DNA from: Streptomyces diastatochromogenes
GTDB taxonomy: Bacteria; Actinomycetota; Actinomycetes; Streptomycetales; Streptomycetaceae
DNA length: 64,000 nt
Assembly: GCA_026913215.1 (NCBI GenBank)
Contig: JAPTYK010000001.1
Span: forward strand, 6,200,001 to 6,264,000
Direction of reading: 5' to 3'
The notes below the pieces were generated by a model. That model did no database searches. It was not told the DNA's origin and was given only the letters and a program-made list of their open reading frames with translations. How positions within the stretch are numbered: the first letter of the stretch is position 1; each line of letters opens with the position of its first letter. Shown here in pieces: positions 18,092 through 26,104 of the stretch. Made by a program: the position numbers and the translations under genes.

Positions 18092-18871
18092 TCACGCAGA
18101 CACGGATTCTTCGTCTCGACTTGTTGTTTCGTGCCCGCGCCAACGTCGCAGGGCACCGCCGAGCATGGGCAACGTCAGGCCGCCGAAGAGGAACAGGACC
18201 GCCAGGCCGGAGAAGGCGGGGCTCATCTTCTGTTCGACGGCCAGCGACCAGGGGTGGTCGAGCGTATAGAACAGGACGTATGAACCCTTGCTGATTGTGT
18301 ACGCGACACCCAGGGCGGCAGCGATGGACGACATGGCGAAACCCCAGCCGGTCCAGGGCCGTGTCGCCCAGTTCCGCTGAGCGGTACGCGCACACATGAA
18401 GGCGAGTTCCGCACAGGTAATCAGGACGTACGTGAGGTAGATCATGAGATACGAGGCGATTTGCGAGTCGTCGGCATGGTCTGTGGTGAATTCGACGTTG
18501 TGTCCGTTGGCCGCAAGGAAGAGCGGGATCATGATGCAGAGCCAGACGAGCGCGACGAAGGTCCGCTGAATCACTGCGGTGCGAAGGTAGTCCTGGCGGT
18601 AAGCCAGGTCCACCATCGTGATCTGAAGGCTTGCGCACCAGAGAATCGCACAAGTGTGGGCCACGATCTTGGCGACGTTCGGTACCCCAGTGGTGTCCGA
18701 GGCGAGTTGCTCCACGGCCGGCACCGCGAAGAACACCCCGATCGTGCAGATGCCGAAGGCCGCTGCGATCGACCAGGTGAAGACTCGCGGCTGTCTGCGA
18801 GCCCTCCGGACGCAAAGCGTGGTGACGAACAAACCTACGAGGGTGCAAGCCCACCATATGGCGCTATACAA
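18092..18871 (-). CDS. Seven-TM membrane protein, MAB_1171c/DUF6545-associated type
   Basis: 259 residues with about seven hydrophobic segments. Motifs such as FAVPAVEQL, GVPNVAKIVAHTCAIL and VEFTTDHA correspond to the membrane half of the MAB_1171c putative-transporter family that is common in Streptomyces and typically sits beside an XRE regulator. The usual ~150-residue soluble C-terminal domain is absent; the protein ends in a short charged tail. It starts 3 bases after the XRE gene, so the two form an operon read leftward, against the rest of the phage. In a lysogen it could act in superinfection exclusion or signalling; this is inference. Confidence 0.6.
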   Translation of the reverse strand: MYSAIWWACTLVGLFVTTLCVRRARRQPRVFTWSIAAAFGICTIGVFFAVPAVEQLASDTTGVPNVAKIVAHTCAILWCASLQITMVDLAYRQDYLRTAVIQRTFVALVWLCIMIPLFLAANGHNVEFTTDHADDSQIASYLMIYLTYVLITCAELAFMCARTAQRNWATRPWTGWGFAMSSIAAALGVAYTISKGSYVLFYTLDHPWSLAVEQKMSPAFSGLAVLFLFGGLTLPMLGGALRRWRGHETTSRDEESVSA

Positions 18872-18874
18872 CGG

Positions 18875-19351
18875 TTACCCTTCCAGTGCATCGGCCGCAT
18901 ACTGCGCAGCCTCATCTACGCTACGACGTTTCGCCGGCTTGGACTGCACGCCGCTGTCCTCGGCGAACACGACTGGGGCCAGACCAAGATCGTCGCGACG
19001 GCGTTGAAGGTCCGCAACCACGTTCTCCACCTCGGACGGCGGGAGACCCTCAAGGAGCCGAACGATGCGGCGGGCGGCCGGGTCCTCGAATGCGGTCAAC
19101 GCCTCCAGATCGTCGTAACTCTCGTGTGGCAGCAGGTACGCCGGAGGGGCCTTTAGCGCCTCGCACAGCGACAAGATGGTCTCTGTCGTCGGATTCGGCT
19201 TGGAGCCGTTGAGGAGGCCTGAGATCAACGCGTGAGAGACCGACTTGACGTCTGGGATCTCGTCGATGGCCGCAGACAAAGGGCGAGGTGCCAACCGGTG
19301 GCGGTCCATCAGCGCCTTGAGCTTGGCGGCTACGGACTTACCGGGTCTCAT
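18875..19351 (-). CDS. XRE-family regulator, candidate immunity repressor
   Basis: 158 residues from ATG 19351. A lambda-repressor-like helix-turn-helix covers about residues 5-65 (SVAAKLKALMDRH..., ALISGLLNGSKPNPTTETILSLCEAL), followed by APPAYLLP and a C-terminal helical region with LLEGLPPSEVENVV. The NPTTETI...APPAYLL pattern is typical of Streptomyces XRE proteins paired with MAB_1171c-like membrane proteins. It is the first gene of the only minus-strand operon of two genes in the prophage, flanked by a divergent regulatory region. A lysogeny repressor is therefore likely; an autonomous accessory regulator is the alternative. Confidence 0.7.
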   Translation of the reverse strand: MRPGKSVAAKLKALMDRHRLAPRPLSAAIDEIPDVKSVSHALISGLLNGSKPNPTTETILSLCEALKAPPAYLLPHESYDDLEALTAFEDPAARRIVRLLEGLPPSEVENVVADLQRRRDDLGLAPVVFAEDSGVQSKPAKRRSVDEAAQYAADALEG

Positions 19352-19590
19352 CGTCCGAGACTCGATCTTCCCGGCGTCGTGCTGTCATATGTCTGATTCA
19401 TCCTCAAAGGTGGGCCTTTTCTGGGGGCCGTGCGGCCTGCCTGTCGATCTACTGCCTACTTTAGTTGACAACGTCACGCTGGGGAACGCATGCTCGATAA
19501 GCGGACGTTGACTGCCGGGTGTGCACCGGTTGGTCCCTCTGTGTGGGAGAGGTGCGCCTTGCGGCGTCCGGGGGAGCGTGGAGCATCAAC
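19352..19590. promoter_or_regulatory. Divergent regulatory region of the lysogeny module
   Basis: This 239-bp gap separates the minus-strand repressor from a plus-strand small gene. It contains TTTAGTTGACAACG around 19457-19470, where TTGACA is a consensus -35 for rightward transcription and, on the other strand, TTGTCA can serve leftward transcription. GTTGACAAC is nearly symmetric. The CAACAA element found elsewhere is absent. No convincing -10 was fixed. Confidence 0.4.
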
Positions 19591-19770
19591 GTGATGTCAG
19601 AGGGCTGGGGGATCCGTATCCCTGCGTCGGCGGAAGAGGTTGTGGACGAGATACTGGCCGGCGACGTGCTGGCCCAGGCCGTCGAAGAGGGCTGGGTGAA
19701 GTGCATGGTGCACCTTGCCACGGGTGAGGTCGTCTACAGGTTGGCGGCGAGCGTCGCTACGGCGGCGTAA
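19591..19770 (+). CDS. Small phage protein, first gene right of the repressor
   Basis: 59 residues from GTG 19591 (or 58 from ATG 19594), with GTGGAG at 19578-19583 as ribosome site; an earlier in-frame GTG at 19519 lacks one. The sequence (SEGWGIRIPASAEEVVDEILAGDVLAQAVEEGWVKCMVHLATG) is helical and acidic. It occupies the position where a Cro- or antirepressor-like gene is expected, divergent from the repressor, but no DNA-binding motif is visible. Followed by a terminator, so monocistronic. Confidence 0.5.
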   Translation: MMSEGWGIRIPASAEEVVDEILAGDVLAQAVEEGWVKCMVHLATGEVVYRLAASVATAA

Positions 19771-19782
19771 GGGAGTGGCGCG

Positions 19783-19816
19783 AGGGCCCCTGACTGGGCG
19801 GTCGGGGGCCCTTTTT
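19783..19816 (+). terminator. Rho-independent terminator
   Basis: AGGGCCCC (19783-19790) pairs with GGGGCCCT (19805-19812), followed by TTTTT. Confidence 0.85.
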
Positions 19817-19893
19817 CGCGCCCCGAACTCGTGATCAATTCGTGATCTTCTCGACCAACTCGACTCCCTGCCTCTGATTCACGCCGACACCTA

Positions 19894-19936
19894 ATCTCCT
19901 ACTTGAACAACAAGTCGAAGCGACTTGTGGAACAAG
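19894..19936 (+). promoter_or_regulatory. Operator D upstream of the recombination operon
   Basis: TTGAACAACAA begins at 19898, and a weaker copy (GTGGAACAAG) overlaps the RecA-like gene's leader. TAATCT just upstream is a possible -10, so the operator would lie at the transcript start. Confidence 0.5.
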
Positions 19937-19948
19937 AAGGGGGCTCGT

Positions 19949-21010
19949 GTGGCGCCGTCAGCCGAAGCACTGGCACTCATGGCCCAGCTCAACAAGAAGT
20001 ACGGGCCGGAGACCATGATCATGGCCTCTCAGATGCGGCAGATGTCGCCGTTCGCCAGCGGCTGCCTGCCGCTCGACATCATCCTCGGAGGCGGTTTCCC
20101 GGCGAACAAGTGGACCGAGATCATCGGCTTCGAGAGCAGCGGCAAGACCACTGTCGTCCACAAGACCATCGCCCACCAGCAGGCCAAGAACCCCGAGTTC
20201 AGCACCCTGTGGATCGCGGCCGAGGACTACGACAAGGAATGGGCCCAGCAGCTCGGCGTCAACACCGACCATGTCATGATCGCGGAGATCCGGGCCATGG
20301 AAGAGGCGTACGAGGTCATGCTCGAATTCGCCGCCTCCCGCTCGGTCGACGCCATCGTCCTCGACTCCTACCCGGCCCTGATCCCCTCGGAAGAGGACGC
20401 CAAGGCCATGGACGAGCTGACCATCTCGGCCGGCGCCAAGGTATCCAACCGGTTCTGGCGGAAGGCCGGCAAGGCATCCAAGCGCAGCCACCTCACCGAC
20501 GAGCGCCCCTTCATGGGCATCGTCATCAACCAGTGGCGAGAGAAGGTCGGAGGGTTCAGCCCGCAGGGCACCCCCAAGACCACACCCGGCGGCATCGGCA
20601 AGAACTTCGCGTACTGGACGAGGCTCGAAGTCTCCCGCGCGGAGTTCCTCGACGAACCGATCCCCGGCAAGGGCAAGGCCCGCGTCGGCCAGGCGATGAA
20701 GCTCAAGACCGTCAAGCACAAAGCGGCCGGCCCGCAGAAGACCGCCGAGACCCACTTCTACTGGACGGACTCGCCCTCGCGCGGCATCTCCGCCGGCTCC
20801 TGGGACGTCATACGCGACCTCATGACGTGGGGCGTGTACTACGACGTCATCCGGCGCCGCGGCAGGTACTTCGACGTCGCCGACCGCACCTGGGACACCA
20901 AGGACGCGATCCTCGACTCCCTGCGAGGCGAACTCGACCTCCAGGACGACGTTGCCGCAGCCGTCCTGCATGCCGCCTTCAACCTCGACGAGCTGGAGAC
21001 CGCAGCGTGA
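19949..21010 (+). CDS. RecA-like phage recombinase
   Basis: 353 residues. GTG 19949 is chosen because AAGAAGGGGG precedes it by ~7 bases; an upstream TTG lies inside the operator. The fold begins with SGCLPLDIILGGGFPANKWTEIIG and Walker A GFESSGKTT (about 60-68). Walker B is AIVLDSYPAL, and a MGIVINQWREKVG segment with a following G-P-rich loop (TTPGG) resembles RecA loops L1/L2. It differs enough from host RecA to be phage-encoded. It should catalyse strand exchange or serve as an annealing ATPase. It heads a recombination block with the Hjc-like, WhiB-like and Cas4-like genes. Confidence 0.8.
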   Translation: MAPSAEALALMAQLNKKYGPETMIMASQMRQMSPFASGCLPLDIILGGGFPANKWTEIIGFESSGKTTVVHKTIAHQQAKNPEFSTLWIAAEDYDKEWAQQLGVNTDHVMIAEIRAMEEAYEVMLEFAASRSVDAIVLDSYPALIPSEEDAKAMDELTISAGAKVSNRFWRKAGKASKRSHLTDERPFMGIVINQWREKVGGFSPQGTPKTTPGGIGKNFAYWTRLEVSRAEFLDEPIPGKGKARVGQAMKLKTVKHKAAGPQKTAETHFYWTDSPSRGISAGSWDVIRDLMTWGVYYDVIRRRGRYFDVADRTWDTKDAILDSLRGELDLQDDVAAAVLHAAFNLDELETAA

Positions 21011-21165
21011 TCGCCGGCCTCGCCGCCCTCGCCTTCGCCGAAGCGATCTACATCCTCTTCGTCTCCTGGCGAGCCAGCCGCTACCTGCGGCGCAAGTCCG
21101 ACGAGATCGACCAGCTCCTCGACATGATCCGAAAGAGACTCACAGGTGACGAACCGGGGCCTTAA
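21007..21165 (+). CDS. Single-TM small protein
   Basis: 52 residues; GTG overlaps the recA-like stop (GTGA). One N-terminal transmembrane helix (IAGLAALAFAEAIYILFVSW) is followed by a basic and then helical tail (RASRYLRRKSDEIDQLLDMIRKR), an inside-positive orientation. Both ends overlap neighbours, which argues that it is a real gene. Function unknown. Confidence 0.55.
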   Translation: MIAGLAALAFAEAIYILFVSWRASRYLRRKSDEIDQLLDMIRKRLTGDEPGP

Positions 21166-21451
21166 GAGATCCCAGAGGCAGGAAAAGGGGCTGGCCACGA
21201 AATACGACGGCAAAGTCAGCCCCGGATCGGGAAACGGCTGGATCCACAAGAACGACGTCCGCAACGACACGTTCTCCTTCGAAGCCAAGACCACCGAGAA
21301 GCGTCAGTACACGCTCAAGCTCGCCGACCTCAAGCTCGCCGAACAACACGCACTGCTCTCCGGGAGAGAAATGATCTTCGTCATCGAGATGGGAGGGAGG
21401 AACTGGATGGTGCTCTCCCAGGAAACCCTCGACACCATCCTGGAGACGTAG
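21146..21451 (+). CDS. Hjc-like Holliday-junction resolvase (PD-(D/E)xK fold)
   Basis: 101 residues; GTG at 21146 inside the preceding gene. The core reads SGNGWIHKNDVRNDTFSFEAKTT, with D37 and E46-A-K48 as the PD-(D/E)xK metal and catalytic residues, followed by a strand and helix (ALLSGREMIFVIEMGG). Short proteins with this pattern in phages are annotated as resolvases of the archaeal Hjc type. It would cut branched recombination or replication intermediates made by the adjacent RecA-like protein. A second, RuvC-like resolvase is encoded at 30310. Confidence 0.65.
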   Translation: MTNRGLKRSQRQEKGLATKYDGKVSPGSGNGWIHKNDVRNDTFSFEAKTTEKRQYTLKLADLKLAEQHALLSGREMIFVIEMGGRNWMVLSQETLDTILET

Positions 21452-21792
21452 TGGCACTGTTCTCCCGATGCTCGGCCCCCGACTGGACCGGCGGCGACGA
21501 ACCCGAACACGAGGCGAAGTGCCGCAAGTACCAGAACCCTTTGTGCGGTAACGATCCCTGGTTCGACGACCTCCGGGAGTCCGCCGCCATCTGCAACGGG
21601 GACACCGACGGAAAGATCTGCCCCATGCGCCAGCGCTGCCTGGACTGGGCGATGAAGAACTGCGAACGGTACGGCGTCTGGGGCGGAATGCTCCCCAACG
21701 ACCGAGCCAAGCTCCGCAAGAAGTACCGCAACCAGAAGAAACCGGAGACGTGGCCATGGCAGCCCCCAAGCGAAAGGCTCCCCGAGCCATAA
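21451..21792 (+). CDS. WhiB-like iron-sulfur transcription factor
   Basis: 113 residues; GTG overlaps the preceding TAG. The C-terminal half shows the WhiB hallmarks: an acidic DLRESAAIC segment, a C-x5-C pair (ICPMRQRCLDWA), the G-V-W-G-G turn and a basic end (RAKLRKKYR). The normal C-x2-C pair is replaced by C-x8-C (CNGDTDGKIC). Candidate first cysteines are at about residues 24 and 32. WhiB proteins bind sigma factor and a 4Fe-4S cluster; phage copies such as that of TM4 can interfere with host WhiB functions. It probably modulates host or phage transcription. Confidence 0.75.
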   Translation: MALFSRCSAPDWTGGDEPEHEAKCRKYQNPLCGNDPWFDDLRESAAICNGDTDGKICPMRQRCLDWAMKNCERYGVWGGMLPNDRAKLRKKYRNQKKPETWPWQPPSERLPEP

Positions 21793-22678
21793 AGCGCCGG
21801 GCCCCGATACCCACCAACCTCTCCGACTTCCTCGCTGAGAAGCGGGGCGCCAGCGAAGAGAACTTCCTCGGCACCGTCCGCACCCACATCGTCGAGAAGA
21901 ACAAGGCCGACGACTCCCGCCGGCAGGACATCATCCACCCCTCGGAGATGGCCAAGTCCGACTGGTGCCCCAAGGCCACGTTCCTGCGGATCTCGACCGG
22001 CATCCACCACAAGCAGTCCTTCGGCTTCCAGAGCCTCAACATCTTCGACACCGGCCACGAAAGCCACCGCAAGTGGCAGCTGAGAGCCTGGGACATCGGA
22101 TGGCTGGAGGGCATGTTCAAGTGCCTCAACTGCTTCGCTACCTGGTGGGCCAAGAGCCCCGAGCAGTGCCCCGCATGCGAGAGCAAAGCCCTTGAGTACG
22201 CCGAGGTCCCGCTGTCCGCCGAGGCCACCCACCTGATCGCCGGCCACAGCGACGGCATGCTCACCCCGGCACGGAGCCTGCTGGAGATCAAGACCGTAGG
22301 CGAGGGCACGGTCCGCTACGAGGAACCCGAGCGACTCTCCAAGTACAAGGTCAAGCTCCCCGACGGCCGGGACATGGTCGATCTGCCAGCCATGTGGTCC
22401 AGCATCAAGGTCCCCTTCCCAGCCACATCCGCCAGGGCCAGATCTACCTCTGGATGGCGCACAACCGGGGCCTCGATGTCGACCGGATGGCCTTCGTCTA
22501 CGAGTCGAAATTCAACCAGGACGTCAAGCAGTTCGTCGTCCGCTACAACCCCGCCATCGTCGATCCGCTCCTCGAAACGGCACTCGACATCAAGGAGCGG
22601 ATCGCAGCCAAGGGCGCGCCCCGACTGCGTCAACGGCGACATCTGCAAGCAGTGCAAGCCCTACCAGGAGAGCAGTGA
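21756..22678 (+). CDS. Cas4/RecB-like nuclease with Cys cluster (frame breaks)
   Basis: ATG 21756 (GGAG eight bases upstream). The first ~220 residues include a conserved Cys (DWCPKATFLR), an inserted CxxC...CxxC zinc ribbon (FKCLNCFATWW...QCPACES), HSDGML and LLEIKTV (PD-(D/E)xK residues D and ExK). The frame breaks near 22415 (PFP then SHIRQGQIYLWMA) and again near 22622, where CVNGDICKQCKPYQE supplies the C-terminal iron-sulfur cysteines. This is the Cas4 plan: one N-terminal and three C-terminal Cys. It probably resects ends for the RecA-like protein. The exact C-terminus is uncertain. Confidence 0.65.
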
Positions 22679-23178
22679 TGGCGAGGACACCCCTCGACGA
22701 GGACGACGACAAGCTCTCGACGAGGACAACGCAGAAGCTCAGCCGGCGCGGACTGAAGCTGCGAAGCCGTCCCGAGGACGATATGCCGGACCTGCCGGTG
22801 AACCTCACGGAGCTGAACGACGACAAGCTGATGGAGCTGTTCGTCCAGCTGACGAGGTGGGCCGAGTACGCCGGAACACAGCTAGCGGCAGCCGCGGTCG
22901 ACGAGAAGGCCGCTGAAGCCCACCTCGAACGCTGCAAGGCGCTGGCCGCGGTCAAGGCCAAGCACGAGAAGTCCGTGACCGCCCAGAAGGCCGCAGCCAC
23001 CAGCGACGAGGACGTCCTTGAAGCGGATGGCGAGTACCGCGAGACCTACGCGGTCCGCAAGCTCACCGAGGCCATTTACAGCGGCGCCGACCGCAAGGCA
23101 GCGGTCGTCTCCCGAGAACTCACTCGGCGCATAGGCCGAAGCGACCGAGAAAGCAGGGCAACACGATGGGCCGCCTGA
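22678..23178 (+). CDS. Helical phage protein next to the Cas4-like nuclease
   Basis: 166 residues from ATG 22678. An acidic/basic disordered start (TPLDEDDDKLS) leads to LTELNDDKLMELFVQLTRWAEYAGTQLA and a long helical stretch rich in A, E and K, likely a coiled coil, up to about residue 130. No catalytic motif is visible. It lies directly downstream of, and overlaps, the nuclease gene, so it may be a partner of the recombination complex; I do not recognise a named family. Confidence 0.5.
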   Translation: MARTPLDEDDDKLSTRTTQKLSRRGLKLRSRPEDDMPDLPVNLTELNDDKLMELFVQLTRWAEYAGTQLAAAAVDEKAAEAHLERCKALAAVKAKHEKSVTAQKAAATSDEDVLEADGEYRETYAVRKLTEAIYSGADRKAAVVSRELTRRIGRSDRESRATRWAA

Positions 23179-23387
23179 CTCTCCGCCGAATCCTCGACGC
23201 CGTACTGATGGTCCTTGCCCACGGCTGCGCGGCCAGCGCCGGAGCCCTCCAAGCGCTCTACACCGTCGGTGTCATCCCGTGGACGCCCCTCATCCTCGCC
23301 CTCTTCACCGTCGCCGCCATCGGCTTCGCCATCACCATCGAGCTCGTCGAGCACCCGAAGAAAGGCCCGAAGCATGCAGTCCGTTGA
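23166..23387 (+). CDS. Two-TM small membrane protein
   Basis: 73 residues with two hydrophobic helices (DAVLMVLAHGCAASAGALQAL and WTPLILALFTVAAIGFAITI) and a short basic tail. It overlaps the upstream gene by 13 bases and the downstream one by 14. Function unknown; a holin-like or superinfection role cannot be excluded. Confidence 0.5.
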   Translation: MGRLTLRRILDAVLMVLAHGCAASAGALQALYTVGVIPWTPLILALFTVAAIGFAITIELVEHPKKGPKHAVR

Positions 23388-23570
23388 CCAGGGCCAACTC
23401 TGGCTCGACAAGCAGTCCAAGGGCGAGCGTGTCGTCTACATCCAGTCCGTCACCCCGAACTTCGGGGCTACGCGAACTGCATCTCCTACAACTTCGCGAA
23501 GAACACGCGCCGCTACACGCAGATCAAGCTCGCCGGCTTCCAGGACCAGTTCCGCTGCCTTGCCACCTGA
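23374..23570 (+). CDS. DUF6354-like small protein (frame break near 23467)
   Basis: MQSVDQGQLWLDKQSKGERVVYIQSV then, after a break in GGGG (23463-23466), GYANCISYNFAKNTRRYTQIKL. Restoring one G gives 65 residues. The start resembles that of the longer protein at 28786 (GQIWADNDPRRAGRKIRIDDV), the usual opening of small beta-rich actinophage proteins called DUF6354. Function unknown. Confidence 0.5.
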
Positions 23571-23592
23571 CCCTCCCGGAGACAACCAAAGA

Positions 23593-24551
23593 ATGGCCTT
23601 CACGCCAGCCAAGATGGAAGACGACGGCGAGGTGCTAGCCGCCCTCACCCTCGACCAGGCCGTCGAACGCTCCCACGCCATCATCGACCGCGCCATTGCG
23701 CAGACCGAAGCGGACCAGAAGGAAGTCACCGCGGTCTGCGCGCTCTTCTCAGGCGGCAACGACTCCACCACGATGCTCCACCTCGTCCGTGATCGCATCA
23801 CTCACGCGGTACACGTCAACACGACGATCGGTATCGAGGAGACCCGAGAGTTCGTCCGCACCACGACCGCGGACATGGGCGTTCCCCTCATCGAAGCCTT
23901 CCCGCCCCACAGCTACGGAGAGCTGGTCCGTGGCGAGGTCATCGCCTCCAAGGGCAAGCACGAAGGTGAGCCCGTCTGGAAGGGCTTCCCGGTCCCGCCG
24001 GCCACCAGATGATGTACACGCGCCTGAAGGAACGGGCGCTGCGGAAGGTACGAAACCAGTTCGTATCCAACCCCTTCCGTCAGCGCGTTATCTTCCTCGC
24101 CGGAATGCGAGTCTTCGAGTCCTCCCGGCGCTGGCGCAACGCCAACGAGATCGACCGTGAAGGCAGCATCGTCTGGGCCTCGCCCATCGTGCACTGGACC
24201 AACGACCACATGCGCGACTACCGCGCACTCCATCAGGTCCCCCGCAACGAGGTCTCCGACCTGATCCACATGTCCGGCGAGTGCCTGTGCGGCGCCTTCG
24301 CGAAGCCTGGCGAACTCGACGAGATCGCGTTCTGGTTCCCCGAGGCCGCACAACACATCCGCGACCTCGAAGAGCAGGTCAAGGCCAGAGGCATCGCCGC
24401 CTGTAAGTGGGGCGAACGACCGCCCAAGCAGCGCGCCTCGAAGGCTGGCCGCCTGTGCACTACCTGCGAGTGGGCAGAGGAAGGCGCCGACCCCGGCCCC
24501 TCGATCGAGGAGTGGGCAGCAGACCCGTCCATCACCCGCAAGGCCGCCTGA
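23593..24551 (+). CDS. PAPS-reductase-family PP-loop enzyme (frame break near 24003)
   Basis: Joined length is about 319 residues. The PP-loop LFSGGNDST appears at about residue 54, then HVNTTIGIEETREFV as the adenosine-site strand. After a missing G near 24003 (GFPGPAGHQM restored) the sequence continues YTRLKERALR and ASPIVHWTNDHM. The C-terminal half has several cysteines (GECLCGAF, CKWGE, CTTCEWAEE). This is the phosphoadenosine phosphosulfate reductase family common in phages; possible roles include sulfur chemistry on nucleic acids, but the true substrate is unknown. Confidence 0.7.
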
Positions 24552-24568
24552 ACCACGGAGCAACACTC

Positions 24569-24771
24569 GTGCTCACCCCCGTCACCCCGACCACCCGCAT
24601 CGTCAGCCGACCGAACCTCGACCGCGAGGAACCGACGAAGGTGCAGAGGAAGAGGTGCGCTTGGTCGCCAACCAACTCGACGAGCTGATGGCCACCGAAG
24701 CCCCCGCCCTCTTCGCCGACTACGTCATTGATGACACGGGCGCCTGGCACACCACCAACCGCAAGGTCTGA
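24569..24771 (+). CDS. Small phage protein, probably frame-broken
   Basis: From GTG 24569 the reading begins LTPVTPTTRIVSRPNLDREEPT. The next frame carries DEGAEEEVRLVANQLDELMATEAPALFADYVIDDTGAWHTTNRKV to the stop at 24771. The span is one base short of a multiple of three, consistent with a lost base near 24640. Alternatively a shorter gene starts at GTG 24655. No family recognised. Confidence 0.4.
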
Positions 24772-24791
24772 CCTTCCCCGAAAGGCAACAC

Positions 24792-25262
24792 ATGCCCGGC
24801 CTCTTCGAGCCCATCCTCGACATGCTCCCCACCAAGGCCCGCATCGTTCCGGACGTCCGCAACGGGGGTTTCGACATCCACTTCGCCAAGGTCGACCCCA
24901 GCAGCGGCGCCGCCGTCCACCAGGGCAGCCTCAACACCGCCCGGCGCAAGGTCGACTACCGCTCCCCGACCTTTTTCCACGAGCCCGTCCTCACCCTCAC
25001 ACGCCAGGAGGTCACCACCCTCCATGAGGAGCTGGGCAAGTCCCTCGGCAAGACACCGGAAACCGCCCTCCAGAACCAGCTCAAGACCGCCAACAGCGAC
25101 CTGAGCAAGGCACAGCAGGAGCGCGACGACGCGCGTAACCGCAATCGCGCCCTCATCCAGGAAGCGGGCCGGCACAAGAACGAGCTGCGCGACGCCCAGG
25201 CCCGCCTCACCCAGGTCTCGGAGATGTACGCCAGCCTCCTGGACCGGCTGAGCACTAAGTGA
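24792..25262 (+). CDS. Phage protein with C-terminal coiled coil
   Basis: 156 residues, ATG preceded by GAAAGG. The N-terminal ~80 residues are a small globular domain (FEPILDMLPTKARIVPDV...). From about residue 95 it is a heptad-rich helix (QNQLKTANSDLSKAQQERDDARNRN...), a clear coiled coil. Function unknown; possibly a scaffold within the nucleic-acid enzyme cluster. Confidence 0.5.
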   Translation: MPGLFEPILDMLPTKARIVPDVRNGGFDIHFAKVDPSSGAAVHQGSLNTARRKVDYRSPTFFHEPVLTLTRQEVTTLHEELGKSLGKTPETALQNQLKTANSDLSKAQQERDDARNRNRALIQEAGRHKNELRDAQARLTQVSEMYASLLDRLSTK

Positions 25263-25416
25263 CCCTCAGCCCCACCTCACACGCCACCCGATGCGCCTGC
25301 GGCGGCTGATCGAAGCCGACGAGTACGCGGGCCAGGTCGACGGCCACACCGTCTGCGAAGTCTGCGCGGCCCCCGACTGGGACGACGACTACGCCAACGC
25401 ATTCGACTACCTCTGA
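25259..25416 (+). CDS. Small zinc-binding protein (frame break near 25310)
   Basis: GTG 25259 overlaps the previous stop. Reading TRCACGG, then after one missing base IEADEYAGQVDGHTVCEVCAAPDW. The two cysteine pairs (CAC and CEVC) suggest a zinc ribbon of about 52 residues. Function unknown. Confidence 0.45.
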
Positions 25417-25438
25417 CACCCACATCCCGGAGCCCTAC

Positions 25439-26104
25439 TTGACCGACGTCACCGACTTCCGGCCCTGGCCGAAGATCCCGCGCTTCAACCGGGAATTCGT
25501 CCTGACGGAGAAGATCGACGGCACCAACAGCCAGGTCGCCATCAAGCGCCTCACCGAGGACGAGGACCCCGCCCACTACCTCAACGAGCACGGCTACAAC
25601 GTCGTGTCGAAGACCGACGGCCTCTACGTCCTGCGCGCCGGCAGTCGCAAGCGATGGATCGCCCCCAACCGGCAGAAGCTCGACGGCACCCAGGCGATGG
25701 ACAACTTCAACTTCGCCGCCTGGGTCGCCGAGAACGCCAACGCCCTGGCCAACCTCGGCGAGGGCACGCACTTCGGCGAGTGGTACGGCCGCGGCATCCA
25801 GCACGGATACGGTATGACCGGCCGCAAGTGGGCCCTGTTCAACACCACCCGCTGGGGCACCACCGGCCAGGGCCTGCCCGACGGCTCGCCAGCTGAACTG
25901 ACCGTCGTCCCCGAACTCGCCCGCGTACGAGGCCACCTCCTCAACGAGGCCATCCGCGACTCACTGCGGCTGCTGCGCACCCTCGGCTCCGTCGCCGAAC
26001 CGGGGGCCAAGGCGGAAGGCATCGTCATCTACAGCGTCGAGGCCCACCAGTGCTACAAGGCCCTGCTGGAGAACGACGACCTCCCCAAGGGGCTGGTTCC
26101 GTGA
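25439..26104 (+). CDS. RNA ligase (T4 Rnl2-like nucleotidyltransferase)
   Basis: 221 residues from TTG 25439. The ligase motif I TEKIDGTN gives the AMP-accepting lysine K25. Motif IIIa-like HFGEWYGRGI, motif IV EGIVIYS and motif V-like YKALLEN follow in order. Rnl2-type ligases seal nicks in RNA, often to repair tRNA cut by host defence nucleases. No polynucleotide kinase is adjacent, and no tRNA gene is seen in the window. It overlaps the next gene by GTGA. Confidence 0.8.
   Translation: MTDVTDFRPWPKIPRFNREFVLTEKIDGTNSQVAIKRLTEDEDPAHYLNEHGYNVVSKTDGLYVLRAGSRKRWIAPNRQKLDGTQAMDNFNFAAWVAENANALANLGEGTHFGEWYGRGIQHGYGMTGRKWALFNTTRWGTTGQGLPDGSPAELTVVPELARVRGHLLNEAIRDSLRLLRTLGSVAEPGAKAEGIVIYSVEAHQCYKALLENDDLPKGLVP

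Noticed and set aside
18110..18132. ACTTGTTGTTTCG as a sixth operator copy
   Set aside because: It lies inside the C-terminal codons of the minus-strand membrane protein and matches only part of the consensus.
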